From: Enterobacter sp. 638
GTDB lineage: Bacteria > Pseudomonadota > Gammaproteobacteria > Enterobacterales > Enterobacteriaceae
Length of the DNA stretch: 64,000 nucleotides
Assembly (NCBI RefSeq): GCF_000016325.1
Contig: NC_009436.1
Span: 1,674,001 to 1,738,000, forward strand
Direction of reading: 5' to 3'
The notes under the pieces were generated by a model, which was not told where the DNA came from, ran no database searches, and saw only the letters and a list, made by a program, of their open reading frames with translations. Each line of letters opens with the position of its first letter. Within the stretch, counting starts at the first letter, position 1. Both the position numbers and the translations under genes were made by a program. Below are positions 8,289 to 16,824 of the stretch, piece by piece.

Positions 8289-9645
8289 CGAATACTCAGG
8301 GCATGCAGATAAACTGCTGGCTATATTTCTTTCGAAGAGCGTGGAATGCATACCAATCCCCGATAAAAAGGAGTTGGTGATGACTGTGACTAATCAATTT
8401 GCTGCGCACGTTGGTCTGGACTGGGCTGATAAAAAACACGATGTCTGTGTTCAGTTTAAAAACGGTGAACGCGCATTCGATGTGATTGAACATACAGCAG
8501 AAGCGCTTGATGCCTGGCTTACTGAGTTACACCAGAAAGTAAAAGGTAGAATCGCAATAGCTCTCGAACTGAAGAAGGGCCCCGTGGTATATGCTCTTCA
8601 AAAATATCCCTTTATCACCGTTTTCCCCGTCCACGCTTTGTCCCTGGCTCGTTATCGGCAAGCCTTCTCGCCCAGCGGCGCTAAAGATGATCCGCAGGAT
8701 GCCGAGCTGGCATTAGAGTTAATGCTGCGTTACCCCCAGAAGATAAAAGCTATTGAACCCGACAATGCGGATATTCGCTTACTTCAGCAACTGGTTGAGC
8801 AACGTCGTCAGTTGGTTGAAGATAAACGACGCTTTGTGAACCGGATAATCAACACGCTTAAACAGTATTATCCTCAGCCACTGGAGTGGTTCTCACATCG
8901 AGGTAACTTACTGTTGTGTGAGCTGATTATCCGGTGGCCCAGTCTGCAACAACTGAAACGAGCCAGACGCGACACGATCCGCAACTTTCTGAATGCCAAA
9001 GGTGGTCGCGCTATGGCCCTTACCGAGCAACGTGTTGCGAGTATTGATAATGCGATCCCATTGACTACAGACCCGAGTGTTATAGAGGCTAATGCTTTGA
9101 TGGCAACAGCACTGGCGACACAAATTAAAGTCGTGAGTGAAATCATCAAAACCTATGACGAACGAATCGAAACGCTGTTTGACACATTGCCAGATGCGGG
9201 GCTGTTTAAATCGCTTCCGGGCATGGGGCCGTGTATGGGCCCACGGATGCTTGCTGCACTTGGTGATAACCGTGACCGGTTTAACAGCGCTGAAGAAATT
9301 CAAAACTACGCAGGTATAGCACCGGTGACCGAACGAAGCGGCCAGAAATCCTGGGTTCACTGGCGATGGCAATGTGCCAAGTTCGTCAGGCAGACCTTTG
9401 TTGAATGGGCTGCCAAGACGGTTAATTCATCATACTGGGCCAAACTGTATTATCAGGGCCTCAGAGAGAAGGGCAAATCTCATCAGTCTGCGATCCGGGC
9501 GCTGGCGTTCAAATGGATAAGGATCATTTACCGCTGCTGGAAGGCCAGAACCTGTTATGACGAAGCGAAATATTTGCTGGCTCTCGAAGCGCGACACTCG
9601 CCCTTACTGAAGCCATAAAAAGCTTGTCGAATGTCTCAGGGCGTG
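8289..9645 (+). mobile_element. IS110-family insertion sequence (limits tentative)
   Basis: The element carries one recombinase gene (8380-9618). Near-identical sequences flank it in direct orientation: CGAATACTCAGGGCATG at 8289-8305 and CGAATGTCTCAGGGCGTG at 9628-9645. They could mark the ends, since IS110 elements lack classical terminal inverted repeats. Alternatively, the left end lies further upstream (down to 8024) and includes a structured non-coding segment. The element separates the SMP-30 gene from the exporter gene without breaking either. Exact ends need comparison with an empty site. Confidence 0.6.
8380..9618 (+). CDS. IS110-family transposase (DEDD recombinase)
   Basis: 412 residues from the ATG at 8380, preceded by AAAAAGGAG. 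The N-terminal DEDD RuvC-like domain has Asp14 (GLDWADKKHD), Glu63 (ALELKKG) and Asp104/Asp107 (KDDPQDAE). The C-terminal transposase_20 domain (LPGMGPCMGPRMLAALG, then NYAGIAPVTERSG) has the candidate nucleophile Ser320. A long helical middle separates them. All motif residues are present and there is no frameshift, so the enzyme may be active. A GTG-initiated version 13 codons longer is less likely. Confidence 0.93.
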   Translation: MTVTNQFAAHVGLDWADKKHDVCVQFKNGERAFDVIEHTAEALDAWLTELHQKVKGRIAIALELKKGPVVYALQKYPFITVFPVHALSLARYRQAFSPSGAKDDPQDAELALELMLRYPQKIKAIEPDNADIRLLQQLVEQRRQLVEDKRRFVNRIINTLKQYYPQPLEWFSHRGNLLLCELIIRWPSLQQLKRARRDTIRNFLNAKGGRAMALTEQRVASIDNAIPLTTDPSVIEANALMATALATQIKVVSEIIKTYDERIETLFDTLPDAGLFKSLPGMGPCMGPRMLAALGDNRDRFNSAEEIQNYAGIAPVTERSGQKSWVHWRWQCAKFVRQTFVEWAAKTVNSSYWAKLYYQGLREKGKSHQSAIRALAFKWIRIIYRCWKARTCYDEAKYLLALEARHSPLLKP

Positions 9646-9699
9646 AAGCGGACATTATATTAAGCGCAAAGCCGTAGGAAGTTTCATTGCTTCTATTCA

Positions 9700-9724
9700 G
9701 GCCAGCCATCGGGTTCTGCTGGCC
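9700..9724. terminator. Hairpin between the IS110 recombinase and the exporter gene
   Basis: GGCCAGC (9700-9706) and GCTGGCC (9718-9724) form a 7-bp stem followed by ATTATTT on the plus strand. It could end transcription from either side. It may have been the original terminator of the SMP-30 operon before the insertion. Confidence 0.55.
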
Positions 9725-9755
9725 ATTATTTAAAGCGGGGTCATATTCGAAACGA

Positions 9756-10958
9756 TCAGGTCATCGCGACCTTCACTTTCAGTCCAATAACAAGTGTGGC
9801 AAGTAACATTATACAACCAGCCGTAATGAAAACTCCTGTTACCCCGCTGATACTAAAGAGTAAACCTCCCAACGCAGCACCAGCAGCAATTGAAGACTGA
9901 ACTGCTGCGACCACCATACCCCCTGCGGTTTCAGCCTGATCCGGAACGGAACGTGCTACCCAGTTTGACCACGCCACGGGTACGCCACCAAAGGCCATGC
10001 CCCACAACGCAACGAACAATATCAATCCGTTTTCTTCCAGTGGCAATAAAATCATGCCCAGTGCTGCCAGACCGACAAGTGCCGGCATCAGTATCAGGGT
10101 TAAACGCAGACTTCTTTCCATCAGCCAACCGGCCAGCAGCGTCCCGATAAAATTAGCCACGCCGAATCCAAGCAGTATTAAAGATAAATGGTCTACATCA
10201 AGGTGAGTAATGTTTTCAAGAGCCGGACGAATATAGGTAAACAGCGCATACTGGCCAGTATGAGCAACAACGCATCCTGTCATTCCAATCGCTATGCCTG
10301 GGCGACGAAGCACATCCATCACAGACGCCGTTAACATCCTCTTGCGCGGAGCCATAGCAGGAAGCGTAAACAGCTGGAAAATTAGTGTCAGCACACCTAC
10401 TGCGGTTGCAGCGATAAAAGCGCTTCGCCAGCCGTAAAGCCCACCTAAATAGCTCCCCAGTGGAATCGAAACGACGGTGCCGACGGCGATACCGCTAAAA
10501 ATAATGGAGAGTGCACGCGGAACGCTTTTAGCAGGGACCAGCCGCATAGCGACGGCGGCGGCCATACTCCAGAAACCTCCCAGCGCGATACCCAGCAGAA
10601 TGCGCATCACTAGCACGATTGACAGGCTCGATGAAAGTGCCACAAGCAGATTGGAAGCAATCATTAGCACGGTAAAACCAAGCAAGACATTTCGGCGATC
10701 ATAATTACGTGTCAGGCGTGGAACCATAAGGCCAGCAAACAGGGCCACCACTGCTGTAACCGTCACAGCCTGACCAGCCAGGGCTTCGGTCACACCAAGA
10801 TCGGCGGCCATAGGTGTCAGCAGGCTGGCAGGAAGATATTCTGCAGTCAGCAACCCAAACACACCCATGGTTAGGGAAGTAACAGCCATCCATGCTGATT
10901 CTTTGGGTTCAGAACTATGCAGACTCGCGGATACAGCTTCAGTTGCTTCATTTCTCAT
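9756..10958 (-). CDS. MFS efflux transporter, NepI-like (DHA1 type)
   Basis: 400 residues with twelve predicted membrane helices. Conserved stretches GQAVTVTAVVALFAG, LGGFWSMAAAVAMRLVP and the later FTYIRP closely resemble NepI, the purine-ribonucleoside exporter, and its sugar/drug-efflux relatives. It acts in the inner membrane by proton antiport. It diverges from an AraC-type gene 61 nt away, which probably regulates it. Substrate could be a nucleoside, a drug or an arabinose-like sugar; the sequence does not decide. Confidence 0.87.
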   Translation of the reverse strand: MRNEATEAVSASLHSSEPKESAWMAVTSLTMGVFGLLTAEYLPASLLTPMAADLGVTEALAGQAVTVTAVVALFAGLMVPRLTRNYDRRNVLLGFTVLMIASNLLVALSSSLSIVLVMRILLGIALGGFWSMAAAVAMRLVPAKSVPRALSIIFSGIAVGTVVSIPLGSYLGGLYGWRSAFIAATAVGVLTLIFQLFTLPAMAPRKRMLTASVMDVLRRPGIAIGMTGCVVAHTGQYALFTYIRPALENITHLDVDHLSLILLGFGVANFIGTLLAGWLMERSLRLTLILMPALVGLAALGMILLPLEENGLILFVALWGMAFGGVPVAWSNWVARSVPDQAETAGGMVVAAVQSSIAAGAALGGLLFSISGVTGVFITAGCIMLLATLVIGLKVKVAMT

Positions 10959-11019
10959 AACACACTCTTTTCAGGAAAAATTCAGGTTCCAAGTCTAGAG
11001 TTGAGAGGCCGGACGATCT

Positions 11020-12042
11020 ATGATGCTACATCCTGATTATTTACCCGAAACGCCGGAATTACATGTGAATAAACATTTTGCTCTGTCATCCGAACTCATC
11101 AGTGAACTGCTACTTGAAATGCGCCTGCGTGGCGTGCAGTACCGCCGTTTACAGACTGGATCTGAGTTTGGTATCGGTTTTAGCAATAGACAGGGCCATG
11201 CCTATTTTCATTACATTGCTGTGGGAACGGCGCTGCTTCGTACAAACGATGGTGCGCTTCATGAGCTGAAAGCCGGAAGCATGGTATTTATGCCCCAGGG
11301 TGAGGAGCATCAGCTTATATCGGATGTTGGCTGTGCAATTCACCATATCGATACGTTAGGCTCTGCGCCTTTAGGCGAGGCCGTCAGCGGAATCAATACC
11401 TGCCCCAGTACGCATCCGACTCCCAGCACAGTTCTGTTTTATGGCTGTATGGAGTTCGATCTAGGTGGAATGCAGGGCCTGGGTAAACTGATGCCGCAAG
11501 CCATAGTGGTTGAGGCAAACGAAAAGATATATCCGGGGCTGGTTCCCATTTTAGGCGCCATGAAATTTGAAATCTGTTCCGGACGCGCTGGCTTCGCGGG
11601 CATTCTGGCACGCCTTGCCGAAGTGGCTGCTGCCATGATCGTGCGTGGATGGATTGAAAACGGCAGCGAGAAAGCCGCTGGCCTTATCGCTGCGCTACGT
11701 GATCCGCGGCTTGCCCGTGCGATTCTGACCATCCATCGTGATACCAGTCGGGAGTGGTCTGTTGCTGAGCTTGCTGCCCAGTCTCATGTGTCACGTTCTG
11801 TTTTTGCTGAACGTTTTACATCAATCATTGGGATACCCCCCCAGCGCTATGCAAGGGAAGTACGAATGCGCCTCGCTGGTCACTGGATCATTCACGATAA
11901 GATCTCAATCGACACGGTAGCTTTACGTCTTGGCTATGCCTCACAGGCAGCATTTAGCAGAGCTTTTAAGCGCATAAATGGATATCCGCCGGGCGCTATG
12001 CGGCAACGTTCAGCGAAAAGCGTTAATAAATTAAATGAGTGA
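11020..12042 (+). CDS. AraC-family transcriptional regulator
   Basis: 340 residues. The N-terminal half is a cupin-like ligand-binding domain (LKAGSMVFMPQGEEHQL around residues 87-103). The C-terminal 100 residues hold two helix-turn-helix units (SVAELAAQSHVSRSVFAERF, then DTVALRLGYASQAAFSRAFKR). This architecture is common in regulators of adjacent MFS exporter genes. Divergent from the exporter with a 61-nt shared control region. Two adjacent ATGs could serve as the start. Ligand unknown. Confidence 0.88.
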   Translation: MMLHPDYLPETPELHVNKHFALSSELISELLLEMRLRGVQYRRLQTGSEFGIGFSNRQGHAYFHYIAVGTALLRTNDGALHELKAGSMVFMPQGEEHQLISDVGCAIHHIDTLGSAPLGEAVSGINTCPSTHPTPSTVLFYGCMEFDLGGMQGLGKLMPQAIVVEANEKIYPGLVPILGAMKFEICSGRAGFAGILARLAEVAAAMIVRGWIENGSEKAAGLIAALRDPRLARAILTIHRDTSREWSVAELAAQSHVSRSVFAERFTSIIGIPPQRYAREVRMRLAGHWIIHDKISIDTVALRLGYASQAAFSRAFKRINGYPPGAMRQRSAKSVNKLNE

Positions 12043-12298
12043 ACGTTATATCTATCATTTTCTGTATTCGCTGCAGGGGCCGCGCTCAGCATTAAAATTG
12101 AGTGGAAACGTCTTTTCATTACTCAAAAAATCGCAATTTCCTTAATGTCCGCTTCTGGCAGTGAGTTCAACGGGTCGATGCAACGCTACTCTTAAAAATT
12201 CGTTCTCTATAAAAAATGGGCAGGGTCTTAATTCTTTGCTTAACTCATAAAAAAATAGACTAACATCTGATATATAATTTACAATCAAAGGTTAAGAA

Positions 12299-12976
12299 AT
12301 GAAAACAACAACCCTGGAATATACACCTGTTGACCTGTCTCGTTGGGCAAGAAAAGAGCATTTTGAGGTGTTTCAGTCGTTTGCTCAATCCACAATTAAC
12401 CAAACAGTCCTGGTAGATATTACCGTGCTGCTAAAATATATAAAGGAATCCGGCTGGAAGTTTTACCCGACGATTATTTTTCTGCTTTCTAAAATCGTTA
12501 ACAGTCATGCGGAATTCCGTATGGCCATAAAGAATAATGAGCTTGTCATATGGAATGAAATTCATCCAAGCTATACCATTTTTCATAATGAAACGGAGAC
12601 TTTTTCATCGTTATGGAGTCACTACGACGGCAACATCCATCACTTCCAGGACGTTTATTCAGAAGATGTTGCATGCTATGGGAATAATCTTTCTTATTGG
12701 CCAAAGGAAGAGTCTCGGGAAAACGTATTTTTCGTATCGGCTATTCCTTGGGTAAGTTTTACCAGTTTTAATATCAACGTGGCTAACATGCAGAACTTTT
12801 TTGCCCCGATGTTCACTATTGGAAAATATTACCAACAAGACGGAAAAGTATTGTTGCCTCTCGCCGTTCAGGTACATCATTCCGTGTGCGATGGATTCCA
12901 TGTAGCCAGGCTGTTCAATGAGTTACAAGAGATGTGTGATGACATACTGCGCCTGTCAGAGGAATTCAACGCTTGA
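12299..12976 (+). CDS. cat: Type A chloramphenicol O-acetyltransferase
   Basis: 225 residues, clearly of the CatA (trimeric, acetyl-CoA dependent) family. It keeps [26 protein letters not shown] [20 protein letters not shown] and the catalytic HHSVCDG motif (HHxxxDG, residues 193-199). It should acetylate the 3-hydroxyl of chloramphenicol in the cytoplasm. The gene is visibly more AT-rich than the rut or put genes. An AAGG site precedes the ATG, and strong hairpins follow the stop. There is no integron, transposon or plasmid gene beside it, so it looks like a chromosomal resistance gene of the island. Confidence 0.94.
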   Translation: MKTTTLEYTPVDLSRWARKEHFEVFQSFAQSTINQTVLVDITVLLKYIKESGWKFYPTIIFLLSKIVNSHAEFRMAIKNNELVIWNEIHPSYTIFHNETETFSSLWSHYDGNIHHFQDVYSEDVACYGNNLSYWPKEESRENVFFVSAIPWVSFTSFNINVANMQNFFAPMFTIGKYYQQDGKVLLPLAVQVHHSVCDGFHVARLFNELQEMCDDILRLSEEFNA

Positions 12977-12982
12977 TGCGTG

Positions 12983-13051
12983 GGAGGTTTTTAAACCTCC
13001 ATTTACTGATAATGGGTAGCAAACCGAGCGGGTGACAGGTGTTTGCTACCC
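12983..13051 (+). terminator. Double hairpin after cat
   Basis: GGAGGTTT/AAACCTCC (12983-13000) is followed by the perfect 11-bp stem GGGTAGCAAAC/GTTTGCTACCC (13014-13051), which ends in CTTTAGTTTTT. The second is a strong intrinsic terminator. Confidence 0.8.
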
Positions 13052-13153
13052 CTTTAGTTTTTCTATCGCGTTAAGCACGGGTAGATTTTCCTGTGTAGGA
13101 CCCGTCAGAAAAAACGCAACCCTGAATTCACCGACAGGAAGAACATTTTATAT

Positions 13154-15082
13154 TCAACCGTTTCTGATTTTCCCATCTATATAAGGCTGAGGTTTACCAA
13201 ACAGATAGCCTTGTATGAAATCGCAGCCCAGCGCCTGAAGGCTTTCCAGTTGCTCCTGTGTTTCAACACCTTCTGCAACGGTCTTCATATTAAGCGATTT
13301 CGCCATGCCGGTGATGAGCCTGATGATATTAAGGGCGTCTTCCTGTGTCGATACCGAATTGACAAAGGACTTGTCGATTTTGATTTTATCGAAGGCAAGT
13401 CTGCTGAGGCGCGAAAGAGAAGAATAACCGGTACCAAAATCATCGATGGATATTTTCACCCCCAGAGTCCGCAGCCTGTTAAGCGTATTCATCGGCGTTT
13501 TGCTCTCAGTAAAGAGAGAGGATTCAGTCACTTCCAGTTCAAGGCGTTCAGCCGAAAGTCCCGTTTCGTTCAGAATAGACACCACTATTCCGGCAAAGGC
13601 TTTGCTGCTTAACTGGACAGGAGAGACATTCACTGAAATTTTAGCCGGAATTACCCAGGAAACGGCTTCCCGGCAGGCCATTTCAAGCATTGATTTCCCC
13701 ATCTCGTTTATCATTCCTGTTTTTTCAGCCACAGGAATAAAGGTGTCCGGCGACAGGATGCCTTTTAGAGGGTGAATCCAACGAATAAGGGCTTCATAGC
13801 TGTAAATTTCCTGTGTGAAGGAATCAACAATAGGCTGATAATAAACCACGAATTCTTTATTTGCTAACGCCAGCGCCATATCATGCTCAAGGGTTCGGCT
13901 TTCTTGCAGCTTGTCTAACATCCATTGCCGGAAAACTTTTATCTTACCCGCGCCTTCATTTTTGGCTTCATAAAGGGCCAGATCGGCAAATTTATAGAGA
14001 TAGTCTGAGCGGCGTTCAGTGTCTGAGATAACAATGCCGACACTGGTAGTTATATTGATAATCGTATTATAAATAGTGTAAGGCTGGTTGATCGCATCGC
14101 ATATATTTTGGGCGAGTGAAACGGCACTGCTTTCCGTCAGGCCACTCGAAAGAAACGCAAATTCATCACCGCCTAAACGATACAGCGTATCGGACGTCAG
14201 GCCCATCGAAATCAGACGTTGTGATATCTGGCGTAATAACATATCACCGACATCATGACCATACGTATCATTGACAACCTTGAATCGATCTAAATCAAAC
14301 AACATCACAGTCACAGTATTATTGCTTTTTACTGCGTTCTCGATGGTCTCATTTAAGTTGCCCCAAAAAAAATGGCGGTTATTCATCTCGGTCAGAGAGT
14401 CGTGGTAGACGTCATATTCCAGCTTTGTATTCTGGACCTGCAGTTTTTCTTTCGATTCCTGCAGTTCTTCAGCCAGATTTTTTACCTGAAGATGTGCTTT
14501 CTGAATATTTCTGTTTTGATAAAATATCAGCAAACCCAGGATCGCACTCATTATTATCAGCAATACAGACGTTGCTGAGTAAATATAGTACAGAGTTTTG
14601 ATTTTGTGGTTGGCGTCATTAATTGAGTTAATATCTTTGTCTAACGCGCCGGACGATAGACGGCTCAGGGGGGCATCCAGCGTCTGCATTGTTTTCAGGT
14701 ATGCCTGGAGCTCTGAGCGGTTCATCTTGTCAAGATGAATATCCAGATACTCAAGTTTCTTTTCAAGCTGTAGCGCAAGCGCATGATAGGCTTTATTACT
14801 TTCGATATAATTCCTCAGATCACCTTCTTTCATTAAATCGCTCTGGCTGAGCATAATGTCGAGACGCATGCGCACATCATCCAGCGTTATCGTCTCGTCG
14901 CTAGTGTAAAGACCAAGCACCGATTCAAACCGGTAATATTCTGATACCATCTGTGCAGCAGACCAGGCAGCGGCGTAGTGAGTCAGTTTCTGTAACTCTT
15001 GCTGCCTTTCATGCACAAGGAAAGAGATATACCCGGTAGATATAAAAAGGAAAAAAATGATGCCAGCCAGAATTCTGTTCAT
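13154..15082 (-). CDS. Membrane GGDEF-EAL protein (cyclic-di-GMP turnover)
   Basis: 642 residues. Membrane helices lie at about 3-22 and 164-188 and flank a helical periplasmic sensor. A coiled coil (about 190-224) leads into the GGDEF domain with intact GGDEF at 304-308 but no RxxD inhibitory site just upstream. The EAL domain starts at about 400 with EAL at 430-432 and keeps the DDFGTGYSSL loop. Both catalytic signatures are intact, so it may make, degrade, or switch between making and degrading c-di-GMP. The gene lies 17 nt downstream of a periplasmic molybdopterin-fold protein, its likely input partner. Confidence 0.92.
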   Translation of the reverse strand: MNRILAGIIFFLFISTGYISFLVHERQQELQKLTHYAAAWSAAQMVSEYYRFESVLGLYTSDETITLDDVRMRLDIMLSQSDLMKEGDLRNYIESNKAYHALALQLEKKLEYLDIHLDKMNRSELQAYLKTMQTLDAPLSRLSSGALDKDINSINDANHKIKTLYYIYSATSVLLIIMSAILGLLIFYQNRNIQKAHLQVKNLAEELQESKEKLQVQNTKLEYDVYHDSLTEMNNRHFFWGNLNETIENAVKSNNTVTVMLFDLDRFKVVNDTYGHDVGDMLLRQISQRLISMGLTSDTLYRLGGDEFAFLSSGLTESSAVSLAQNICDAINQPYTIYNTIINITTSVGIVISDTERRSDYLYKFADLALYEAKNEGAGKIKVFRQWMLDKLQESRTLEHDMALALANKEFVVYYQPIVDSFTQEIYSYEALIRWIHPLKGILSPDTFIPVAEKTGMINEMGKSMLEMACREAVSWVIPAKISVNVSPVQLSSKAFAGIVVSILNETGLSAERLELEVTESSLFTESKTPMNTLNRLRTLGVKISIDDFGTGYSSLSRLSRLAFDKIKIDKSFVNSVSTQEDALNIIRLITGMAKSLNMKTVAEGVETQEQLESLQALGCDFIQGYLFGKPQPYIDGKIRNG

Positions 15083-15099
15083 GATGGTCTTCTGACCCC

Positions 15100-15594
15100 T
15101 TACTCAATATTCATTTTACTGACCTGCCAGGCTGACCGTGAATAATAAATCTGATTATCCAGGTCAGGCATGCTGTCATAGGGGTAAACCACAAACAACG
15201 GGCCTTTATCACGGACACGCATATATTCTCCGTTGATTTTTAAAGCCAGTATCACGTTGTATTTCTTAAAGTCGCTGAGGGGGATTTCGGTGGTGTAGTC
15301 ATTGAGGGCAATGACCTTAACAACAGAACCTTTCGCCCCGACATAATCCATGAGCTTTTGCAGTGAAATACCCGTAAAGGTTGTGCGGCCATCATACCAG
15401 GGTGATGTGGTCTGAAAACTGACCATACCCAGTTTCTCAAGGCTAGCGAGATCAAAAACGGCTTTTCCACCTTCATTGGTATTTTCGATATTACCGGACA
15501 GTGTTAAAAGGACTTTACCGGTAGGTCTGGAAAGCTCACCCGCCCAGACCTGTGTAGAGAGCACAAAGCTTAACAGCATGATAATTGAACGCAT
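15100..15594 (-). CDS. Periplasmic molybdopterin-binding-fold protein
   Basis: 164 residues starting at the ATG at 15592-15594, which has a GAGGT site at good spacing. A signal peptide ends near TQVWAGE. The rest resembles the oxidoreductase molybdopterin-binding (SUOX-like) fold: LEKLGMVSFQTTSPW, TFTGISLQKLMDYVGAKG and the C-terminal LFVVYPYD. No catalytic Cys ligand for molybdenum is evident, so it may be a ligand sensor and not an enzyme. It is co-transcribed with the GGDEF-EAL gene. Such pairs recur in proteobacteria; the role here is inferred. Confidence 0.7.
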   Translation of the reverse strand: MRSIIMLLSFVLSTQVWAGELSRPTGKVLLTLSGNIENTNEGGKAVFDLASLEKLGMVSFQTTSPWYDGRTTFTGISLQKLMDYVGAKGSVVKVIALNDYTTEIPLSDFKKYNVILALKINGEYMRVRDKGPLFVVYPYDSMPDLDNQIYYSRSAWQVSKMNIE

Positions 15595-15997
15595 TCTGAC
15601 CTCGTATAACAACCGGATGTTAAAGAATTATAATTTAGTTACAGTGCTATTTATATATGTGCCAAGGCTATTCTTGATGTCATCATTACACCCTATTTTA
15701 GTTCATTAAAATCAAATGGTTAAAAAATATTTTCTTTTTATATTCATTAAGCATGGTCGATACCATTATTTGTTTTACTCAAAACAGCATTGTACCTGTG
15801 CAAAAAAAAGCCATCTGTTTACTCCGCGCAAATAAACACACAGCGATATAAAGGTTTATTTGTTTGTCAGACGGGAGGGATTTTACGCGAGCTATGTCAC
15901 CGCATCGGCTGAGGCCACTCATTTTGCCCGCGGCTGATTAGGCCGTGAAACACATTATTAAGCGAAAATGTGTTGACGCAGGAGGGTGATAAAGGCG
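15595..15997. other. Gene-free AT-rich stretch
   Basis: About 400 nt between two minus-strand genes. It is AT-rich near 15700-15850 and probably carries the promoter for the minus-strand pair at 13154-15594. I see no convincing coding frame, RNA gene or long repeat. Confidence 0.5.
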
Positions 15998-16444
15998 TCA
16001 GTCGTGGCAACTAAAATGGACGAGGAATCTGCCATAGGGTGACTCAATGACGAATTCATCGTAAAGGGAACCATACCAAACGGGTGGGCTGGTGATGAGA
16101 GTAAAGTAGTGCGCAATACCGGTCATTTCAGTCAGCCCATCCTGAAAATGGGCGAGCAGGTTCTGCTTGAGTGAGGAAGGCAGTCGCTGAGTATCCTGAT
16201 GCTCAAAAAACCATGACGCGACCTTTTCCATAAACATTTTTTCATCGCAGGCTTTCAGTTGCGGGTGCCAGTATGCGGCAGGAAACTTATCTGTGATGGT
16301 CAAGTGATATATCGCAAGAGATGTCAGCATGCTGTCGCTCTCTTCAAGTTTCACCACGTAATAGTCAGACACGCGGTTTGCCGCATCATTCATACAGCCT
16401 ACGGCATGCATAAATCCTGTAAGTCGTTCCGCGTACTTGTCCAT
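15998..16444 (-). CDS. Hypothetical protein, 148 residues
   Basis: I do not recognise the family. The ATG has a strong GGAGAGG site, which supports a real gene. The protein is soluble with no signal peptide, rich in aromatic residues, Cys and His, and ends in RFLVHFSCHD. A region of predicted helices (MFMEKVASWFFEHQDTQRLP) is central. It lies alone between the c-di-GMP pair and a divergent secreted protein/lipoprotein pair. No function is proposed. Confidence 0.65.
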   Translation of the reverse strand: MDKYAERLTGFMHAVGCMNDAANRVSDYYVVKLEESDSMLTSLAIYHLTITDKFPAAYWHPQLKACDEKMFMEKVASWFFEHQDTQRLPSSLKQNLLAHFQDGLTEMTGIAHYFTLITSPPVWYGSLYDEFVIESPYGRFLVHFSCHD

Positions 16445-16824
16445 TTTTCCTCTCCAGGCGCGCTGGGGTATCTGATTTCATCGCTTATGACTTCATAAAC
16501 GTATGGTGTTCAGGGTATTACAACATGTCAGAAGGGATCAGCGTTAACCATCATGAGGCAAAGGGCAGACTGACCTTCTCTCTATTGATAAGAAACAAAC
16601 CGCTGCATGCCCACTGCGCTATTCGGTCAGAACCAGGGTTTCACTGCAAAGATATTAAATGTGTATGGAATGTACAGTGCTCAAGGGGCTACGCGGCAGG
16701 GAGAGGACATAACTGCGAGGTCATATTTTTAATATGCTTGATAATGGAGAGAAAGAAAAAAGCGTAAAGTCTCCTCGCAGTACGCCGATAAAAATAGCGT
16801 CTTTTTTTATTATAGGGATATTAC
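16445..16824. other. Gene-free stretch between divergent hypothetical genes
   Basis: About 380 nt. It should hold the promoters for the minus gene at 15998-16444 and the plus pair at 16825-17939. A short plus-strand frame here lacks a ribosome site and looks random. Nothing else is recognisable. Confidence 0.45.

Noticed and set aside
16525..16767. Plus-strand frame of 80 codons upstream of the secreted protein gene
   Set aside because: No Shine-Dalgarno, no family pattern, random-looking composition.
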